From Vagococcus allomyrinae (GTDB lineage Bacteria; Bacillota; Bacilli; Lactobacillales; Vagococcaceae), in assembly GCF_017829975.1 (NCBI RefSeq), contig NZ_JAEEGA010000021.1:1-64000 (forward strand): a stretch of 64,000 nt of DNA. The letters run 5' to 3'. The first letter of the stretch is position 1, and each line of letters starts with the position of its first letter. The notes below the pieces were generated by a model. It searched no databases. It was not told the DNA's origin and was given only the letters and a program-made list of their open reading frames with translations. The position numbers were made by a program, and so were the translations under genes. Below are positions 60,259 through 64,000 of this stretch, one piece after another.

Positions 60259-61212
60259 TTAAGCGGCACTAGCCATGATGATTAAGTTAATATCATCGTT
60301 TACGCAAGTTTGAAGGGTGATTCGTTCACCACCACCACTGCCGATAATTTGGTCTGCATAACTTTGTCCGTCAACCACCCCAGTTGCATAGTCGTCAACT
60401 TGGAAAATCTGGTTAACAGTGTAATAAGTCGGTGTACCAGAAGTATCAGTGACGATGATCTGGTTACCGCCGCTTACAGAAAAGAGAATATTAAAAATGC
60501 CAGGGTTATGACCAATAAAATGAGTGTTAGCACCATCATTCCCTGATTGGACAGCATTGCCACCCCAGGTGGCAATAACGTTGGGATTGTTGTCAATGAC
60601 TGATTGGCCGCCGCCTTGTCCAGCATTTTGATAAGGTATCGAGATATCGCCAACATACATTGTATTAGCTGCCCAAGTTGGTTCACTAGGCACCGCTACG
60701 GGTTGTTCTTCAATCGCTGTTTCCGTTATTAAAACTGGTTCAGCTATTGTTTCTTCTTCAATTGGTGCGTCAATCACAGCTTGATTATCAGAATTAGCGA
60801 TCTCCTCAGAAGGAGTTGTTGTCAATTCTATTGCTTTTTTGACATGAACCGTAATGGTTTCAGTCGTTTGATTATGTTCTTGATCGACTGCAGTTAAGGT
60901 CACGTTCTGATCGCCAGTCTTTTCAGTTGAAAAGGTACTAGCGACAACTGGAATGGTTTTGTTATCATGATCCTTGGCAATAACGTCTGTTAAAACATTA
61001 ATGGTTTCACCTTGGGTCACATCCCAGTCCTTTTGCCCCTCAATTTTGGGCGGTTCAGTCTGATCTTCTTTTAGTTTCACAGCTACGGTGGGCTTTCCCG
61101 TTAATTGTCTTTCTTGAGCAGCAAGCTGCATGTTTTGCTTATATGATAGGGTTCCGGTAACACCTATCAAAATAGTTAAAGCTAATAAACCAACTACAAT
61201 CTTTTTTTTCAT
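60259..61212 (-). CDS. Membrane-anchored protein with Ig-like and sortase-like domains (paralog 1)
   Basis: A 317-residue protein. An N-terminal signal-anchor (6-25), an Ig-like/HYR-type domain (about 52-128, EGQKDWDVTQGETINVL), a Glu/Thr-rich linker, and a C-terminal sortase-like domain (about 182-317) with THFIGHNPGIF (His231, His235) and ITLQTC (Cys303). The Arg expected after the Cys is not found: Asn309 lies at the start of the last strand and no Arg follows. It is paralogous to the gene at 62518, and both share leader and promoter patterns. Confidence 0.75.
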   Translation of the reverse strand: MKKKIVVGLLALTILIGVTGTLSYKQNMQLAAQERQLTGKPTVAVKLKEDQTEPPKIEGQKDWDVTQGETINVLTDVIAKDHDNKTIPVVASTFSTEKTGDQNVTLTAVDQEHNQTTETITVHVKKAIELTTTPSEEIANSDNQAVIDAPIEEETIAEPVLITETAIEEQPVAVPSEPTWAANTMYVGDISIPYQNAGQGGGQSVIDNNPNVIATWGGNAVQSGNDGANTHFIGHNPGIFNILFSVSGGNQIIVTDTSGTPTYYTVNQIFQVDDYATGVVDGQSYADQIIGSGGGERITLQTCVNDDINLIIMASAA

Positions 61213-61290
61213 TCTAATCCCTCCATGTCATGGTAAATGGTGAGATTTTGCTTCTATCGATAAAATTAAAATCTGCTTTTCTACAAGGTC

Positions 61291-61319
61291 ATCATAAATC
61301 TTAGATCTTAAAATGTGGA
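61291..61319 (-). promoter_or_regulatory. Promoter of sortase-like paralog 1
   Basis: On the minus strand TCCACA (61319-61314), a 17-bp spacer, and TATGAT (61296-61291). The same layout is found before the second paralog at 63510-63538, with matching flanks (CTTGTA after the -10 box), so the two genes are likely co-regulated. 61213-61685 also holds the promoter of the XRE gene. Confidence 0.55.
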
Positions 61320-61631
61320 TTTTTTTGCTCAAGACTTTTAAAATACAATTAGTTATTTAACTTGTTATAAGTTGGTATATAGGTATTTAATAGTCTTTTT
61401 TTCAATATTTGCTTATCATTGTGAAAAGGGCCTTATTTTGTTTGAAGAAAATGGTACAAAATTTGACGGAGAATTTGAGTTTACAAACGTATTGCTCAAA
61501 GACAGTCGAAAATGACTAAGACCTATTCGTATCAATGACTCAATTGTTAGGTCGACATGTTCCTTTTCATTCAATTTAACAAAAATCTACAACTCTTAGA
61601 CTGGTAAAATGGGGATTCTAAGAAACAAAGG

Positions 61632-61640
61632 TGGTATAAT
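61632..61640 (+). promoter_or_regulatory. Extended -10 promoter of the XRE gene
   Basis: TGGTATAAT (TG at 61632-61633, TATAAT at 61635-61640) is an extended -10 element. No clear -35 box is seen, and the gene starts 45 bp downstream. Confidence 0.6.
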
Positions 61641-61685
61641 TAAAGTTCTTTTAATAAACTCAAGATACGAAAGGAATGACTTAAT

Positions 61686-62375
61686 ATGGAGCTAGGTTTA
61701 CAACTGAAAAAATATCGAACTGAGCGGAAATGGACTCAAAAAGAGTTAGCTAGCATTATCAATGTTTCAGATAAAACGATCTCTAGTTGGGAAAATAATC
61801 GCTCATATCCCGATATTGCCATGTTGGTTAGCCTTAGTAATACATTTAATATTTCGTTAGATGAATTTATAAAAGGAGATACGGCGATGGTGAAAACAAT
61901 TGATAGGAACTTAAAACTCAGAAAGGTTTATAAAGTGTGGTTATTATTATTTCTATTTGTCATAGTGACCAGTATTTTGTTTCTCAGTCTTTATCAAAAT
62001 AAAAATCAATGGGTAGATAGAGTTAATCCGTTGATGGAGATGAAAATAGGTTATACGACATTGCCTAAAGAAGTGACCTATAATAATGGGGAAAGATACA
62101 GCCTTATCAAATCTGAAAAGGGTGAACGACAATTTCCAGATGATTATAAGAACATGCTCGTAATTGATGGCCCTTTTGGCGAATTCAGCACGTTAAGCTT
62201 TTCTGGCGGTCAGTCTCCCGAGGGACAAAACTATGCCATGGTCCAGCATAAGGGGCTATATGTTAGAAGAATTTCTTTTATTTCTTGGGAATCTATTCCA
62301 GGTATCATTAGGGATAAAATGAACAAAGAATACGTAGAAATACCCAGACATGAGGGATCTGTTGAGAGCAAGTAG
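61686..62375 (+). CDS. XRE-family regulator with membrane anchor (3 of 3)
   Basis: A 229-residue protein: helix-turn-helix (1-62, WTQKELASIINVSDKTISSWENNRSYPDIAML; shown in part), one membrane helix (about 84-104) and an outer domain (105-229). The layout with an outer domain suggests that it senses a surface or exported signal. It lies between the two convergent sortase-like paralogs, so these are likely targets. A good site GAAAGGAATGA precedes ATGGAG. Confidence 0.85.
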   Translation: MELGLQLKKYRTERKWTQKELASIINVSDKTISSWENNRSYPDIAMLVSLSNTFNISLDEFIKGDTAMVKTIDRNLKLRKVYKVWLLLFLFVIVTSILFLSLYQNKNQWVDRVNPLMEMKIGYTTLPKEVTYNNGERYSLIKSEKGERQFPDDYKNMLVIDGPFGEFSTLSFSGGQSPEGQNYAMVQHKGLYVRRISFISWESIPGIIRDKMNKEYVEIPRHEGSVESK

Positions 62376-62468
62376 TTTGATTGGAAGGTAACGTTCTTAG
62401 GGCAGTGCTAAAAGGGGAAAGACGTAACTGGTAAGAGGCTGTTGAGCCGAATGAGAGAAGGTAAAAGC

Positions 62469-62510
62469 AAATATGAAGGTTGCGCTTATCTGAAGGCAAC
62501 CTTCATATTT
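62469..62510. terminator. Terminator-like hairpin between convergent genes
   Basis: A perfect 15-bp stem (AAATATGAAGGTTGC with GCAACCTTCATATTT) and a 12-nt loop. The T-run is weak on both strands (TTTACTTT, TTTGCTTTT). Confidence 0.7.
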
Positions 62511-62517
62511 ACTTTAT

Positions 62518-63432
62518 TCAACTTGCGCGAGCTACCACGATCAGATTAACTGCGTCGTTCACACAAGTCTGTAATGTAATTCGTTCACCGCCGCCAGTTC
62601 CGATGATGTCATCAGCGTAGCTTTGACCATCGGCAATGCCAGTGGCGTAGTCATCTACCTGAAAGAGTTGGTCAACCGTATAGTAAGTTGGTGTGCCACT
62701 GCCGTCAGTGACGATTATTTGGCTACCAGTACTTAGTGAGAAGAGCACATTAAAAATCCCTGGGTTATGACCAATAAAATGCGTATTAGCCCCGTCATTT
62801 CCAGACTGAACAGCAGCACCTCCCCATGTGGCAATCATATTGGGATTGCTGTCAATCACTTGTTGGCCACTACTTTGGCCTGCATTTTGATAGGGAATCG
62901 CAAGTCCTCCAATATACATGGTATAAGGTGCCCAAGTTGTTTCAGCAACAGTTGCTACTTGGGGTTCTTCGACGATTTGTTCGGCGGCTTCTTCGTAAAT
63001 GGGTTCTTCAGCAGTTGCAACCTCGTCAATTATGGGTTGTTCGTCACTAACGGCTTCTGCTTTTTCAGGTGCATTAACTTGAACGACAATTGTTTTAGAA
63101 GTTTTGTTGTGAGCGGCATCTTCAGCCGTAATGATGACATTGTGTGAGCCTATTTTCTGGTTAGAAAAGTCGCTGGCAGTTAGCTTGACGGCCTTATCAA
63201 CATTGTCAGTAGCAGTGACTCCATCAAGAACATTGATGGACTCCCCTTGAGTGATAACCCAATCCTTTTGCCCGCTAATGACAGGTGGTTCACTGTCTTT
63301 TTTTTCAGTGATAACTGTTTCTTTTTGGACTTCCTTGGCTGTTAATTCTTTGTTTTGGATATAGGACAAAGTTCCGGCAAGGCTCATGACAATTACTAAG
63401 GATACACCGCTAATAAGAATGTTTTTTTTCAT
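62518..63432 (-). CDS. Membrane-anchored protein with Ig-like and sortase-like domains (paralog 2)
   Basis: A 304-residue paralog of the protein at 60259. It has a signal-anchor (6-26), an Ig-like/HYR domain (SGQKDWVITQGESINVL; AAHNKTSKT), a Glu-rich linker and the sortase-like domain with THFIGHNPGIF and ITLQTC (Cys290). Asn296 lies where the catalytic Arg would be expected, while a single Arg302 follows near the end. The start is ATG 63432: GGAGGG lies upstream, while the GTG at 63447 overlaps it. The domains of both paralogs are nearly identical across the catalytic part. Confidence 0.75.
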   Translation of the reverse strand: MKKNILISGVSLVIVMSLAGTLSYIQNKELTAKEVQKETVITEKKDSEPPVISGQKDWVITQGESINVLDGVTATDNVDKAVKLTASDFSNQKIGSHNVIITAEDAAHNKTSKTIVVQVNAPEKAEAVSDEQPIIDEVATAEEPIYEEAAEQIVEEPQVATVAETTWAPYTMYIGGLAIPYQNAGQSSGQQVIDSNPNMIATWGGAAVQSGNDGANTHFIGHNPGIFNVLFSLSTGSQIIVTDGSGTPTYYTVDQLFQVDDYATGIADGQSYADDIIGTGGGERITLQTCVNDAVNLIVVARAS

Positions 63433-63509
63433 CGTAAATCCCTCCACAAATAGTTAATGGTGACATTTTTTTGTCGACAAAAAATAGCAATCACATTTTT
63501 TACAAGACT

Positions 63510-63538
63510 ATAATAATAAAAATTTGAAAAAATGTGAA
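63510..63538 (-). promoter_or_regulatory. Promoter of sortase-like paralog 2
   Basis: On the minus strand TTCACA (63538-63533), a 17-bp spacer, and TATTAT (63515-63510), with CTTGTA after it as in paralog 1. An 18-bp palindrome TTTTTTGTCGACAAAAAA (63467-63484) lies in the leader. Confidence 0.6.
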
Positions 63539-63724
63539 GCGTTATTTTTAGAACTTTTTGTGAAATTTTTTAGAAAAAGAAGAGATGATACAGGTTACCA
63601 ACTATATCGGTTCTGTTAAACAGTTGCTTAATGTTGTTCGCATCGAGTGTTGCTTCTTAAAGAATTTTCAATCGAGTTAAGAACCTGTTAAACTGTGGAG
63701 AGAAGAGCAAAAGGGAGCGAGTGG

Positions 63725-64000
63725 GTGAAATTAGCAGAAGAGGTTAATTTATTAGAAAATCCTCGAATCATCATGAGGTTAAATGTGGCGTCGTTAGCCG
63801 TATGCATTGGAATTTTTGTCAGTTATTGGCTGTTGGACGTGTCAATTAGGTTTGAATTTTCGTTGTTAGGGTTTGTGATATTTATCTTAGTCATGATGTT
63901 ATCCTTTGCTTTACACGAAGTCATTCATGGCTTGTTCTTTTGGTTGTTTAATAAACAACAAAAAGTTAAGTATGGATACAAGAACGGTATGCTGTATGCT
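63725..64000 (+). CDS. DUF3267 family protein, putative zinc metallopeptidase (partial)
   Basis: The first 92 codons of a gene cut by the window edge. The start is GTG 63725 with AAGGGAG (63711-63717) 7 bp upstream. Two membrane helices (about 21-40 and 47-65) are followed by HEVIHGLFFWLF, an HExxH zinc motif, and KVKYGYKNGMLYA, features of DUF3267 membrane proteins. These are predicted membrane-embedded peptidases with unknown substrates. Confidence 0.8.
   Translation, partial: MKLAEEVNLLENPRIIMRLNVASLAVCIGIFVSYWLLDVSIRFEFSLLGFVIFILVMMLSFALHEVIHGLFFWLFNKQQKVKYGYKNGMLYA

Noticed and set aside
62767-63147. A 126-codon plus-strand frame opposite sortase-like paralog 2
   Set aside because: It is the shadow of a well-supported gene, Cys-rich by codon complement, and lacks a ribosome binding site.

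Overview
The window looks like chromosomal DNA of a low-GC Gram-positive coccus of the Lactobacillales, most likely Enterococcaceae (Vagococcus or Enterococcus type). The reasons are the 5S sequence, the tRNA run behind an rRNA operon, ctsR-clpC without mcsA/mcsB, cydABCD in a species group that cannot make heme, split coaB and coaC genes, an ECF-type transporter, and strong AAGGAGG-type ribosome binding sites. The genus is inferred from gene content, not from a database search. I see no insertion sequence, prophage or CRISPR array.

Layout. 1-963: the tail of an rRNA operon (5S) and eight tRNAs. 1.0-8 kb: the CtsR-controlled ctsR-clpC operon, two U32-family proteins of tRNA U34 hydroxylation (trhP1, trhP2) and glutathione reductase. 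8-14 kb: cydABCD, cytochrome bd oxidase and its maturation exporter, with a Fur/PerR-like box in the promoter region. 14-17 kb: an unrecognised 890-residue protein with a 46-residue coiled-coil repeat. 17-20 kb: divergent polyprenyl diphosphate synthase and MenA (quinone synthesis) and an AAC(3)-family acetyltransferase. 20-30 kb: a P1B-4 metal ATPase, a NusG-II domain protein, TrhO, a DUF817 protein, carboxyethylornithine synthase, a DsbA-family protein, an XPD/DinG-type helicase with a nuclease-like N-terminus, MepB and a phosphatase. 30-31 kb: a gene-poor stretch with a candidate small RNA or small membrane peptide. 31-36 kb: YitT, MarR-YjdI-YjdJ and a two-component system with two small membrane proteins that carry metal-ligand residues. 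36-41 kb: an ECF transporter behind a perfect Fur box, then coaB-coaC. 41-55 kb: mostly housekeeping and cell-wall genes (3D-domain protein with a WalR box, ung, pta, tsaE, exoA, isoaspartyl peptidase with a YfcC transporter). 55-60 kb: an unknown helical-barrel protein and an alpha-glucoside PTS/GH4 operon with its RpiR regulator. 60-64 kb: two paralogous membrane-anchored sortase-like proteins around a membrane-anchored XRE regulator, and the start of a DUF3267 gene.

How the parts fit. Cytochrome bd, MenA and the polyprenyl synthase form a quinol-oxidising respiratory module that needs imported heme. The Fur-boxed ECF transporter at 36.5-39.3 kb is a reasonable candidate for heme or iron-compound import, and a Fur/PerR-like box in front of cydA would tie both to iron or peroxide status. 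Both known bacterial routes to 5-hydroxyuridine-34 in tRNA (TrhP and TrhO) are present. Regulation is unusually readable: CtsR, Fur, Fur/PerR-like, WalR, ArsR-type and MarR-type sites can be seen next to fitting genes. Two copies of a dispersed intergenic repeat (33.6 and 44.5 kb) both follow acetyltransferase genes.
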